The position numbers were made by a program, and so were the translations under genes. Below the pieces are notes generated by a model, which saw only the letters and a list, made by a program, of their open reading frames with translations, ran no database searches and was not told where the DNA came from. Below, piece by piece: positions 7,704 through 15,736 of a stretch of DNA of 64,000 bases (position 1 is its first letter; each line of letters opens with the position of its first letter). Origin of the DNA: Spirochaetota bacterium (GTDB lineage: Bacteria; Spirochaetota; UBA4802; JAKQUI01); the NCBI GenBank assembly GCA_029562645.1, contig JAKQUI010000077.1, positions 62,001 through 126,000 of the forward strand, read 5' to 3'.

Positions 7704-8492
7704 ATGTTGTTGACATTCTGCCTCCTATCCTTTATGCTCGTTTCAATGGAATATTTACTCAACATCGCGATCCATTTTCGTCGACGCATGCTGGGCAAGT
7801 CACCCGCAATTGCGCCTACTATTTGTTCGGTTTTCCTGATGGGTGTCCTGTTGGTGGGCCTGGGCAACGTGGTGGCATGCCAGTATTTCTCTCCCACGTG
7901 CAAGTTCTGCGGTTCGTCGCTCTCGGCTGGGAAGGTGCATACCCCGGAGGGACACGATGTCTGCAAAGAGTGCAATCGGGACGCCGTGCGCGACGTCCGT
8001 ACGGCCCAGGCATTGGTCGCTCAGGTCCGTTCAGAGCTTGCCAGCTTTGGCATTCATCTCCCATGGGGCGCGATCCCGATCAAGATGGGCCCGTCCGCAA
8101 ACCCTGCGGTGTACGCCCGTTGTGAGGCGATGCGGTACGCCAACGGGAGCGTGGGGGCCCTGTGGATTCGGTTCGTGCCGGGGCTGCCCAAATCAATGTT
8201 CAAATCAACCGCCGCCCATGAGCTGACGCATGCCTGGGCGTATCTGAACCGCTGCCCGGCGAATCAGGACGAGGCTCTCAGCGAGGGTGCGCCCACCTTG
8301 GTGGAGTACCTCTATCTCGAGCGCTACCGATCGACGTATGGCGAGCGCCGGCGCAACGAGATCATGACAAGCAGCAACAGAATCTACGGCAAAGGCACGC
8401 GCCGCCTGCAAGCGTATGCCAAAGACCACGGCGGCCTTCCCGGGGTCCTGACCTTGTTGAGAACCGGCCAAACGATCCCCAAGGGCTACTGA
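7704..8492 (+). CDS. DA1-like membrane-anchored metallopeptidase with LIM-like zinc knuckle
   Basis: From the ATG at 7704 the protein has 262 residues. It has two N-terminal hydrophobic segments (residues about 1-20 and 37-58). A zinc-knuckle follows with the pattern C66-x2-C69-x17-C87-x2-C90 (CKFCGSSL, VCKEC), resembling half of a LIM domain. Then comes a peptidase region with HELTHAW (H172, E173, H176) and a likely third ligand in LSEGAPTLVEY (E194). This order, LIM-like knuckle then HE(L/M)xHAW, matches the plant DA1 family C-terminal peptidase. Alternative starts are 7734 and 7746; no strong ribosome-binding site decides. The knuckle probably lies outside the cytoplasm or at the membrane face. 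Substrate unknown. Confidence 0.72.
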   Translation: MLLTFCLLSFMLVSMEYLLNIAIHFRRRMLGKSPAIAPTICSVFLMGVLLVGLGNVVACQYFSPTCKFCGSSLSAGKVHTPEGHDVCKECNRDAVRDVRTAQALVAQVRSELASFGIHLPWGAIPIKMGPSANPAVYARCEAMRYANGSVGALWIRFVPGLPKSMFKSTAAHELTHAWAYLNRCPANQDEALSEGAPTLVEYLYLERYRSTYGERRRNEIMTSSNRIYGKGTRRLQAYAKDHGGLPGVLTLLRTGQTIPKGY

Positions 8493-8671
8493 CCGGCTGC
8501 GGCAGCATCCACCGTAACTCTTTATCTCCGTCCCCGTTCGTCCCGCCGACACGAGGTCGGGCAGTAGCATGGCGAAATTATTTCAGAAAACTTCAATCAA
8601 GGTTTCACGCAGCGATTGCGATTGACAGGTGTCCCGCGCGCCGTATCATATGATCCGGCCAGTTCGCTGGC
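8493..8671. other. Intergenic region with a strong promoter
   Basis: About 180 bases without a gene. It contains the promoter at 8622-8649 and a short inverted repeat near 8530-8570 downstream of the peptidase gene, without a T-run. Confidence 0.4.
8622..8649 (+). promoter_or_regulatory. Sigma-70-type promoter for the CDF transporter gene
   Basis: A perfect TTGACA (8622-8627) and TATCAT (8644-8649, five of six consensus bases) are spaced by 16 bases. The predicted start of transcription is only about 16-25 bases before the transporter ATG, so the leader is very short and lacks a clear ribosome-binding site. Confidence 0.7.
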
Positions 8672-9625
8672 ATGCCATTCATGAGCAGGGATTACGAAAA
8701 AACCGGTTTGCAGATCTCGATGGCGGGAAGCGCCCTGCTTTCGCTGAGCGCCATCGTGATGGCGCTGATCATACAGTCGCAGGCGGTGCTGCTGGACGGG
8801 CTGTACACGTTTACTACGCTCATCATGTCGCTCATTTCCCTGAAGATCGTCGACCTGGTCAACAGGCCGGAAACGAGGAACCGGCCGTTCGGGTACATGG
8901 CGCTGGAGCCGTTTTCCAATCTCATCAAGAGCCTGGTGATGGTGGTCCTGCTCCTCGTGTTCCTGGTTACGAACATACAGGAGATCTTCACCGGGGGCAG
9001 GGTGATCTCGCTCAACCTGACCATGCTGTATACCGCGGTGTGCATGGTCATCTACCTGGTCATCATCGTACTCCTGAAGAAATGCGGGCGAAAATCCAGG
9101 TCGAGCATCCTCGAACTGGAGGTCCGAAGCTGGTTCATCGACACCCTGCTGACCGCGGGGATGGGGGTCTCCCTCGTCGTCGCCATGGTGCTCATGCGTC
9201 TCGGGTATACGGGCATTCTGCCGTATGTCGATCCCGTCATCGTGATTGCGCTCATCGTAGTGTCGTTTCCCGTTCCCCTGAAGGTGGTCCTGGTCGAGTT
9301 CCGGCGGCTGCTCCTGGTTTCCCCGGAGAACAGCATCGAGGACGAGGTGAAGGGGCTGCTGCGGGACGTCATCGAACACTACGGCATGATTGACGTGCAG
9401 GTCTGGGCGCTTAAGAGCGGCCGAACGCAGTATTTCTTTTTATATTCCTCGCTTCGGGAAGAGCACACGACCATCCGTCGGTTGGACGAAATCCGATTGG
9501 CGATATTTCGCGAACTCGCAAAGCAATACCCGAAGTTTTGGGCCGACATCATGTTCACAAGGATCAATCCGGAGAACACCACCGAGTCCCTGCTGGAGTC
9601 AGCCGACGTACGCGTTGACCGCTAA
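8672..9625 (+). CDS. Cation diffusion facilitator (CDF)-family transporter with an altered metal site
   Basis: A 317-residue protein with about six membrane segments in the CDF arrangement (SMAGSALLSLSAIVMALI, then LIMSLISLKIVDLV, LVMVVLLLVFLVT, MLYTAVCMVIYLVIIVLL, TAGMGVSLVVAMVLM, VIVIALIVVSFPV), followed by a cytosolic C-terminal domain of about 90 residues. Between TM1 and TM2, LLDGLYTFTTLI corresponds to the usual DxxxD metal site but keeps only the first Asp. In TM5, SWFIDTLL keeps the Asp of HxxxD but not the His. The protein may therefore transport a different ion or have a changed site. Start could also be the ATG at 8681. Confidence 0.8.
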   Translation: MPFMSRDYEKTGLQISMAGSALLSLSAIVMALIIQSQAVLLDGLYTFTTLIMSLISLKIVDLVNRPETRNRPFGYMALEPFSNLIKSLVMVVLLLVFLVTNIQEIFTGGRVISLNLTMLYTAVCMVIYLVIIVLLKKCGRKSRSSILELEVRSWFIDTLLTAGMGVSLVVAMVLMRLGYTGILPYVDPVIVIALIVVSFPVPLKVVLVEFRRLLLVSPENSIEDEVKGLLRDVIEHYGMIDVQVWALKSGRTQYFFLYSSLREEHTTIRRLDEIRLAIFRELAKQYPKFWADIMFTRINPENTTESLLESADVRVDR

Positions 9626-9635
9626 ATGTTCGCCC

Positions 9636-9666
9636 GCTGTCACGCACTTTTTGAAGGGAGGTGGGG
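9636..9666 (+). repeat. Short relic of the dispersed GTCACRCACTTTTTG repeat
   Basis: About 30 bases resemble the first part of the 6743/7579 repeats. In frame it reads AVTHFLKGGGD before a stop, close to the DVTHFLAGKG of the repeats. It lies just after the CDF gene. Confidence 0.45.
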
Positions 9667-9688
9667 ATTGAGAAGAGGGGGCTATGAT

Positions 9689-9745
9689 AGAACCGGTTCC
9701 GAAATGCCTTTGATGTAAACTAATGGTCTTCCCGAAACCGGTTCT
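9689..9745. terminator. Inverted repeat between convergent genes
   Basis: AGAACCGGTTCCG (9689-9701) and CGAAACCGGTTCT (9733-9745) form a 13-bp stem with one mismatch around a 31-base loop, between the ends of two convergent genes. Each arm also contains the palindrome AACCGGTT. It may act as a transcription barrier; there is no clear T-run. Confidence 0.4.
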
Positions 9746-9755
9746 CTGCGTATGG

Positions 9756-10001
9756 TTATAACTTATCGCATTTGGCCATTTCCGCTTTTGACCATGCACC
9801 GGCATTTTTTTGGCATTCCCTTCTTTTTTCCTTCTCCTCCTTGCTTCTGCTCGGGAGTTTGTCACATTTACCGTACTCTAATTTAGAAAGCTCTAGAATC
9901 CGGTTTCGGCATTGGCCCCGATTCTCTTTCCGTGGGGCAGCGGCCATCAGCGTAGTTGTTGCGAATACGGCTACTAATAGGAACAAGCACAGCTTTTTCA
10001 T
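9756..10001 (-). CDS. Small exported Cys-containing protein (81 aa)
   Basis: A signal peptide (MKKLCLFLLVAVFATTTLMAAA) is followed by a 58-residue, highly charged, helical domain with four Cys in two similar halves (GQCRNRILELSKLEYGKC and RECQKNAGAWSKAEMAKC, each C-x13-14-C and ending KCDKL). This suggests a duplicated disulfide-bonded helical hairpin. GGAGG lies at the right distance before the ATG. It likely acts in the periplasm or outside the cell. No family is recognised. Confidence 0.75.
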   Translation of the reverse strand: MKKLCLFLLVAVFATTTLMAAAPRKENRGQCRNRILELSKLEYGKCDKLPSRSKEEKEKRRECQKNAGAWSKAEMAKCDKL

Positions 10002-10061
10002 GGAATACCTCCATCAATTGGGTTATGAGACATAACGGTAGGCGGCTGCGAGATCAATCGC

Positions 10062-10628
10062 CTACTCTACGACTCCGATAATCCGCACGTTGAAGTTGCA
10101 GAACGGGAGCCAGCCCTTTTGCTTGGCGCGTTCGAAGGACACGAAGATGTAGGGCATGTACTCGGGCTCGAAGGGCTCGCGCAGGAGGGCCCACCCGAGT
10201 TCATGGAGCAGGCGGCTGCCCTTGCGGTTGTTGCACCAGCGGCAGGCGCATACCAGATTGTGCCATGTCGAGAAGCCGTCGCCTTGGTCGCGCCCGGTGA
10301 CGGATTCCCAGCGGCTGCGTGGGATGACGTGGTCGACCGTAAGGTCTTTCATGTTGAAGCGCGACCCGCAGTACTGGCAGAGCATGTCGTCGCGGTAAAT
10401 GACATTGAGCTTGGAAAAGACCACCCGACGCTGCGGAAAGCTGTTGTATCCCAGGACCGAAATGACCGACGGAATGCGGATTGATATGGATGGCGAGCGG
10501 ACATACTCGTCGTCCTCGATGACGGGGACCGCCCGATGGGCGGCGATGAGGCAGACAGCATCTCTGACCGATGTGATCCGTATCGGTATGAATCCCGAAT
10601 TGAGCACCAGAACGTCAGAGTTCAACAT
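10062..10628 (-). CDS. HNH endonuclease family protein
   Basis: The 188-residue protein has an N-terminal beta-rich region (MLNSDVLVLNSGFIPIRI). An HNH fold follows with CQYC (residues about 89-92), LTVDHVIPRSRWE carrying the catalytic His, an Asn and second His in FSTWHNLVCACRWCNNRKGS, and a second zinc CxxC pair (CRWC). This matches the stand-alone HNH proteins widespread in bacterial chromosomes (similar to the 'HNH endonuclease, DUF-type, LNASYEPL' family, where N-terminal VLNxxYxPI is typical). DNA or RNA target unknown. Not linked to a restriction methylase or intron here. Confidence 0.85.
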   Translation of the reverse strand: MLNSDVLVLNSGFIPIRITSVRDAVCLIAAHRAVPVIEDDEYVRSPSISIRIPSVISVLGYNSFPQRRVVFSKLNVIYRDDMLCQYCGSRFNMKDLTVDHVIPRSRWESVTGRDQGDGFSTWHNLVCACRWCNNRKGSRLLHELGWALLREPFEPEYMPYIFVSFERAKQKGWLPFCNFNVRIIGVVE

Positions 10629-10705
10629 GGCCAGCCACCGTTGGTGAAGCCGATTTCATCGCACTGAACAGCGCGCCACGCCGGATGTCAACCACAATAC
10701 AAAAT

Positions 10706-10736
10706 GAAAACCCGGCGCCAATGACGCCGGGTTTTC
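10706..10736 (-). terminator. Rho-independent terminator after the START-like gene
   Basis: A perfect 12-bp stem (GAAAACCCGGCG with CGCCGGGTTTTC) and a 7-base loop lie just after the stop of the minus-strand gene ending at 10742. The A/T-rich base of each arm supplies a T-run in either direction. Confidence 0.85.
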
Positions 10737-10741
10737 ATCGC

Positions 10742-11440
10742 TTACTTCAGGCCGCCCTTTTTCAGGCGTTCCTCGATCTTTTTCTTATCTTCGGAATTGT
10801 TTCCCAGCTCGACATATTTCGCCTTGGCGGATTGCCGACGAAGCCCCGCGAGCGTTTTGAAGGGCGTGTCCTTGCTCGCATAGTTTGCGATCCAGGTGGG
10901 AAGCGAGCCGCCGGGATTTGCGCGCACCGTATAGATGACCTTCGTCCGCTCGCGGTCGATATACTGAAGTATATACTGGCCGGTGAGATCGGTGATGCGG
11001 ATGTACTTGGGGTTGACCGGGACCAGCGGTTCGGCGATCGCCTTGAGGTTGACGATGACCACGCCCTTGTCGTAGTTCTTCGTCGTGTTCACCCGGACGA
11101 TAAAGTCGCGGTTGGACACCGGGCCCGGCGCGCCCTGCACGAAATAGATGACGAGATTGTCCTTGTCCTTCCGGCTGATGACGCGCGCCTCCTTGCAGTC
11201 CGCCATCCATTCGACGTTCGCCGGGACGTCCCGAAGCACTTCCCCGATGACCTCGATGCGGGCGTTGATGGTGGTCACGCCGCGGAACTCATCCACCGGC
11301 GATCCCTCGACGGGGCGGGTCGAGATGGTAATGCCATCGCTCTGCTTGACGACCTTCCATTTTCCGGAAGCGGCGAGGGGCGATGCGGCGACGATGCCGG
11401 CCACGGCGAGCGCTCCGATGGCGAAAAGTATTGTTCTCAC
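10742..11440 (-). CDS. Exported START-like (SRPBCC) lipid-binding protein
   Basis: The start is a GTG at 11440, placed five bases after a perfect AGGAGG. An upstream in-frame extension lacks a signal. Residues 1-25 are a signal peptide (MRTILFAIGALAVAGIVAA). The rest is a START/SRPBCC domain: GKWKVVKQSDGITISTRPVEG, EFRGVTTINARIEVIGEVL, VEWMADCKEARVISR, then VQGAPGPVSNRDFIVRV and the long C-terminal helix. This pattern is that of bacterial START-domain proteins, which bind hydrophobic ligands. It probably works in the periplasm. A terminator follows the stop. Confidence 0.85.
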   Translation of the reverse strand: MRTILFAIGALAVAGIVAASPLAASGKWKVVKQSDGITISTRPVEGSPVDEFRGVTTINARIEVIGEVLRDVPANVEWMADCKEARVISRKDKDNLVIYFVQGAPGPVSNRDFIVRVNTTKNYDKGVVIVNLKAIAEPLVPVNPKYIRITDLTGQYILQYIDRERTKVIYTVRANPGGSLPTWIANYASKDTPFKTLAGLRRQSAKAKYVELGNNSEDKKKIEERLKKGGLK

Positions 11441-11631
11441 ATGATCCTCCTTGCGGTTCAAACGGCCCAAAATTTGTAACATCGATAGACATCGTGTGCG
11501 GTTGTGTCAAGTATTATTGACCGTCGATGGCGGCGGGACGGGGGAAAGAATTTTTTTTTGATTAGTAGTTGCCCGGTGCGATATGCTGGGTGTACACTCC
11601 CATAAAAGCGAACGTAGCGGATTATTGCGGA

Positions 11632-12867
11632 ATGAACACGGCAGACGGACAGGACAAGGGGACCCGAACGAACCGGATCGATCTCCGGTTCATGAAAGCG
11701 GGCACCATCAATTCATTCGACCTCAAGGACGAATACGGCACCGTCGTCATTGAGGCGTATACCGCGCTGGATCAGGCCCTCATCAACCACCTGCTGGGGA
11801 AGGGTGTCCAGCACCTGTATTATACCGAGCCGGAAAAGCACGATGCGGCAAAATCCGCCGGCGGGATCGACCTGGCGACCAATGCCGTAAGCGAGACGCT
11901 CCAGCGCGAGAGCATCGACCAGGCCCGGGACATCCTCGAATACGTCCGTGAAAGCTTCAATGTCGATCCCGGACGCACCATCAACACGGCCATGCTTGCC
12001 AAGTCGCGCGGCGTTGTGGAAAAAATTCTGGACGGGTATGAGAAAAACAAGAACGCCGCGTTCTCTCCCGTCGCCAAGCTGAAGAGCATGGACGAATACA
12101 CGCTGGTGCACTCGTCGAACGTGTCCACCCTCGCGGCGATCCTGGGGACGCGTTTGGAGCTCTCCAAAGATATCCGGATCGGGATGGGCGTCGGGGGCCT
12201 GTTTCACGATATCGGCAAGACGTCGCTCAGCGACGCGATCGTCCTCAAGGCGGGCAAGCTCTCCGACGAGGAGTTCGACCGGATGAAGGAGCACCCGCAT
12301 GTCGGATACAAGTTCGTCGAGGGGAACCCCTCGATGCACGACATCGAGAAGCGGATCATCCTGTTGCATCACGAAAGTCCCGACGCGAACGGGTACCCCT
12401 TCGGCATGGACCTGGAGCACTACCAGAAAAACGTCCCCCGCGAGATACGGCTCCTTACGATCTGCGACGTGTACAGCGCCCTCACCACCGAGCGCCCGTA
12501 CGGCCGGCCCTATGCGCCGCGGGAGGCCCTGCGCATTCTTCTCAACTCGATCTACGCGCCGTACAAGAAGAAATACCGCTTCCTGCCCAATGACCTGCGC
12601 GATTTCATCCGGTCGATGGGCTTCATCCTCAACAACGGGGAGTTCTTCTTCGACCGGGGCGACGTGGTGCGGCTCAACTCGGGCGAGATCGGCGTGATCG
12701 AGGGCATGAACCGCCTGTATCCGCTCAACCCGGTCATCCGGGTGATCGCCGACCGCGAATCGCGCAAACTCAAGCGGCCCATCGTCGTGGACATGCTCAA
12801 GGAATACAACAGCTATATCGCCCACCTGTTCGACAAGGGCGCCGGCGCCGTCGCGCCGTCGGCCTGA
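11632..12867 (+). CDS. HD-GYP-type cyclic-di-GMP phosphodiesterase-like protein
   Basis: The 411-residue protein from the ATG at 11632 has an N-terminal domain of about 130 residues, commonly seen in HD-GYP proteins with a DUF3391-like segment. The HD domain follows: VHSSNVSTLAAILG, then FHDIGKTS (residues 191-198), HHESPDANGYPFG, LLTICDVYSALTTERPYG. HDIGK supplies metal ligands. The GYP motif appears as NGYPFG within HHESPDANGYP, close to the consensus HHER.dG.GYP but not identical. It would hydrolyse cyclic-di-GMP in the cytosol. The C-terminal FDRGDVVRLNSGEIGVI region is the typical tail. The adenylate cyclase-like gene begins 20 bases after its stop, so the two second-messenger genes may be co-expressed. 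Confidence 0.88.
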   Translation: MNTADGQDKGTRTNRIDLRFMKAGTINSFDLKDEYGTVVIEAYTALDQALINHLLGKGVQHLYYTEPEKHDAAKSAGGIDLATNAVSETLQRESIDQARDILEYVRESFNVDPGRTINTAMLAKSRGVVEKILDGYEKNKNAAFSPVAKLKSMDEYTLVHSSNVSTLAAILGTRLELSKDIRIGMGVGGLFHDIGKTSLSDAIVLKAGKLSDEEFDRMKEHPHVGYKFVEGNPSMHDIEKRIILLHHESPDANGYPFGMDLEHYQKNVPREIRLLTICDVYSALTTERPYGRPYAPREALRILLNSIYAPYKKKYRFLPNDLRDFIRSMGFILNNGEFFFDRGDVVRLNSGEIGVIEGMNRLYPLNPVIRVIADRESRKLKRPIVVDMLKEYNSYIAHLFDKGAGAVAPSA

Positions 12868-12887
12868 TACCGGAGCCCGCCCGCGCC

Positions 12888-15725
12888 ATGGCCGACATCA
12901 TCGCACGCATCGCGCAGAACAAGGAGCGCTTCCAGGGATTTAACGCGCTCAAGCTTCGGAAGTTTCTCGCCTCGCTGTCCAGCAAGAACCTCTCGGACCT
13001 CATCGACATCATCCCGGTGCTCATCACCGGCAACCACCCGCAGCTGCCCGGGTTTGTGCCCGAGTACGATCCCGTCGGCATCTACGGCTACCGGCCGGCG
13101 CCGCGCGCGATCAACCTGCTGGCCTCGCTGTTTCCCGGCGCGGGACTGGGCGATGCGCGCCCGCGGCGGCAGCTCATCGAGTTCTTCGCGATCATCGGGA
13201 GCACGGGGAGCATCGCCTACACCGAGGATTCCGACATCGACTTCTGGATCTGCCTCGATGAGAGCGCGCTGGAGAAGCGCGAGCTCGACGCGATGCGCTC
13301 GAAGCTCCGGCTGATCGAGCACTGGATCACCGAGAACTACAACATCGAGACGCACTTCTACGTGAACGACACCGAGAACGTGAAGGTGGACATCTTCGAC
13401 GCCGACGAGGTGGACATCACCGGCAAGGCGCTCGGGAAACTGCTCAAGGACGAGCTCTACCGGAGCTCCATCCTGCTGAACGGAAAGATCCCCTTCTGGT
13501 GGGTGGTGCCCGCCGGCACCGACGACGCGCGATACGCCGCCGCGATGCGGGCCGTCCCGAAGGAGGAGTTCGCGCGGGAGTACATCGACCTGGGGAACCT
13601 TCACGTCATCAACGCCGACGATTTCATCGGGGCCGGGCTCTTCCAGATCCTGAAATCGCTGGGGAACCCCTTCAAGTCCATCATCAAGATCGGCCTCATC
13701 GAAAAGTATCTCCTCGACGCGGCCGGGGAACGCGACTTCCTGTGCACCATCGTGAAGCGGAACGTCCACGAGGGGAAGCTGGAGACCGAGCAGGTCGATC
13801 CCTACATCCTCATGTTCCGCCTGGTGTACGACTATTTTTCGCGCAATATCATGCGCGAGGATCCGACGGCGGACGAGATACTCAAGACCTGCTTCTACCT
13901 CAAGGTGGAGCCGAACCTCTCCCAGTACGTGACCCTGCAGCAGGGGCAGATGGTTCGAACGGTCACGGCGGGCGGCGGGAAGGTGGCCCTCCAGCGCGGT
14001 TCGTCGATCGACGAGAAGATCGCCATCATGAACGCGATGGTGAAAGAGTGGCGCTGGGACGAGGACCGCCTGCGGGAGATCGACAACTTCCGCGGCTGGG
14101 ACATCACCGCGGTGAACACCTTCTGGAACGACATCACCAAGCTGGTGCTCAAGAGCTACAAGCGGATCACCGCCAGCGTCGGGCGCGCATCCATCGCGCA
14201 GAAGTTCACCGACGCCGAGATCAAATTCTTCGCGCGTAAGATCCAGTCGAGCCTCGCGCCCTCCGCGAACAAGATCCGCCCCGCGGTGATATTCAAGGAC
14301 AACCCCATCGAAAAGCAGCTCACGGTGGAGTCGGTGAGCGAGGCCGGCGGGCGCATCGCCTGGCTGCTCACCAAGGGATTTATCGGGTACAATGTCTCCT
14401 CCACAATGCTCATTATGCACAAGGAGCCCAGCCTCATCGGGATGCTCGCCTGGATCAGCATCAACCGTCTCTATCTCAAGGACACCACGCGGCTGGAGAT
14501 CAAGTCGCGCTATCAACTGGTGGAAAACAACTTCCTGCGCGAGCTCCTCAACGACCTCACGCTGCACTTCTCAATCAAGAAGCTGCACATCCGCAACCGC
14601 TATTTTCTGGTCGATCCGTTCCCGATCCTCAACTTCATCATCTTCAATCTCGACTCGAAATACACACGCGGGTTCGAGGAATTTTACTATTTGTATCACA
14701 ACAGCTGGGGCGAAACGGTCTTCGAGCGCTTCACGCGGGAGATCGACCTGGCCGCCGTGCTCGAGCGCATCCTCAACGGCGCGCTGGCCCACAAGGAGAG
14801 CTTCGACGCGTCGGTGTGGCTCACCTCCTCGTATCCCTACAAGTCGGGCGGCGCGTTCAAGGCGTACCAATCGCTGTTTCGCACCGTGTACGGCGTGTTT
14901 CTCGCGGAGGGCGAGCGCTCCGGGCGCAAGTTCCTGACCATGCTGGGAAACAATTTCGTGCTCTATTCCTGCCGCCGGCACCAGGGGGGAGACGCCGTCG
15001 AGTGCCGCGTGTTCGATACCGAGGTGAAGATGCTCTATTCGCTCATCAACCTGTCGGGGATGAACGCGACGTTAACGGTCGACGAACGAAACCCGGAGCT
15101 CAACTACCTGCGGGCCATCGTCGAGCGTCGGGCGCCGGGGGCGATCAACATCTTCTTCCAGCGGGAGCGGAAGTATTGCTATTTCTTCATTATCGACGAG
15201 TGCGGGTCGCTGTCGTTCTATCGCAAGGGGGCCGATCGGTTCCAGCTCTACCTCGCGCGGCTCCATGCCTTCGCCGACAACGCCGCGGCGCATGTCGTCT
15301 CGCACAATCCGCACTCGCCGCTTGCAACGGCCGAGAAGCGGGTGCGGCTCTATGAATTGACGCGCGGCGCGCGCAACGCCGCCACGGTCACCGAGGTGGG
15401 CCCGGAGGTGTACGACGCCGTGGCGGGAGCCGCCCGGGGCGTGGTCCCGCTCCGCCTCTCGCTCTCGCTCTTGGACAACGGCGAAACGGGCTACCGGTTT
15501 ACCTTGCCCGACGGCGGCCTTTCCGACACCTACGGCCGCGCCGACATCCCGTCGGTGGCGCGGGAGATCGCCGTGCTCATGGACACCGTGCCCGGGTATG
15601 GCTACTACGCGACGGACATCACCATCGAAAACATCGGCGTCGCCATGTACCGCATGTTCACCTCGTTTTCCTTTGCTGAGAAAAACCGTTTCGAGCTTCT
15701 GGTGGAAAAGGGGCTGGGCGGGTAG
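12888..15725 (+). CDS. Class I-type adenylate cyclase-like protein
   Basis: This is a 945-residue soluble protein close in length to enterobacterial CyaA (about 850). The N-terminal nucleotidyltransferase core has GSTGSIAYTEDSDIDFWICLDE at about residues 104-125; the GS and the SDID carboxylates are the expected ATP and metal-binding residues of class I cyclases. Further conserved-looking blocks include IETHFYVND, KVDIFDADEVDITGKALGKL and KDELYRSSILLNGKIPFWW. The long C-terminal part resembles the regulatory half but is less clear. It would make cAMP from ATP. The HD-GYP gene directly upstream suggests joint expression. No CRP-type gene is in the window. Confidence 0.82.
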   Translation: MADIIARIAQNKERFQGFNALKLRKFLASLSSKNLSDLIDIIPVLITGNHPQLPGFVPEYDPVGIYGYRPAPRAINLLASLFPGAGLGDARPRRQLIEFFAIIGSTGSIAYTEDSDIDFWICLDESALEKRELDAMRSKLRLIEHWITENYNIETHFYVNDTENVKVDIFDADEVDITGKALGKLLKDELYRSSILLNGKIPFWWVVPAGTDDARYAAAMRAVPKEEFAREYIDLGNLHVINADDFIGAGLFQILKSLGNPFKSIIKIGLIEKYLLDAAGERDFLCTIVKRNVHEGKLETEQVDPYILMFRLVYDYFSRNIMREDPTADEILKTCFYLKVEPNLSQYVTLQQGQMVRTVTAGGGKVALQRGSSIDEKIAIMNAMVKEWRWDEDRLREIDNFRGWDITAVNTFWNDITKLVLKSYKRITASVGRASIAQKFTDAEIKFFARKIQSSLAPSANKIRPAVIFKDNPIEKQLTVESVSEAGGRIAWLLTKGFIGYNVSSTMLIMHKEPSLIGMLAWISINRLYLKDTTRLEIKSRYQLVENNFLRELLNDLTLHFSIKKLHIRNRYFLVDPFPILNFIIFNLDSKYTRGFEEFYYLYHNSWGETVFERFTREIDLAAVLERILNGALAHKESFDASVWLTSSYPYKSGGAFKAYQSLFRTVYGVFLAEGERSGRKFLTMLGNNFVLYSCRRHQGGDAVECRVFDTEVKMLYSLINLSGMNATLTVDERNPELNYLRAIVERRAPGAINIFFQRERKYCYFFIIDECGSLSFYRKGADRFQLYLARLHAFADNAAAHVVSHNPHSPLATAEKRVRLYELTRGARNAATVTEVGPEVYDAVAGAARGVVPLRLSLSLLDNGETGYRFTLPDGGLSDTYGRADIPSVAREIAVLMDTVPGYGYYATDITIENIGVAMYRMFTSFSFAEKNRFELLVEKGLGG

Positions 15726-15736
15726 CGGCCCGCGGC

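Noticed and set aside
12813-14567. 584-codon minus-strand ORF opposite the adenylate cyclase-like gene
   Set aside because: Another antisense frame of a long GC-rich gene; Asp/His/Val/Glu-rich with no motif.
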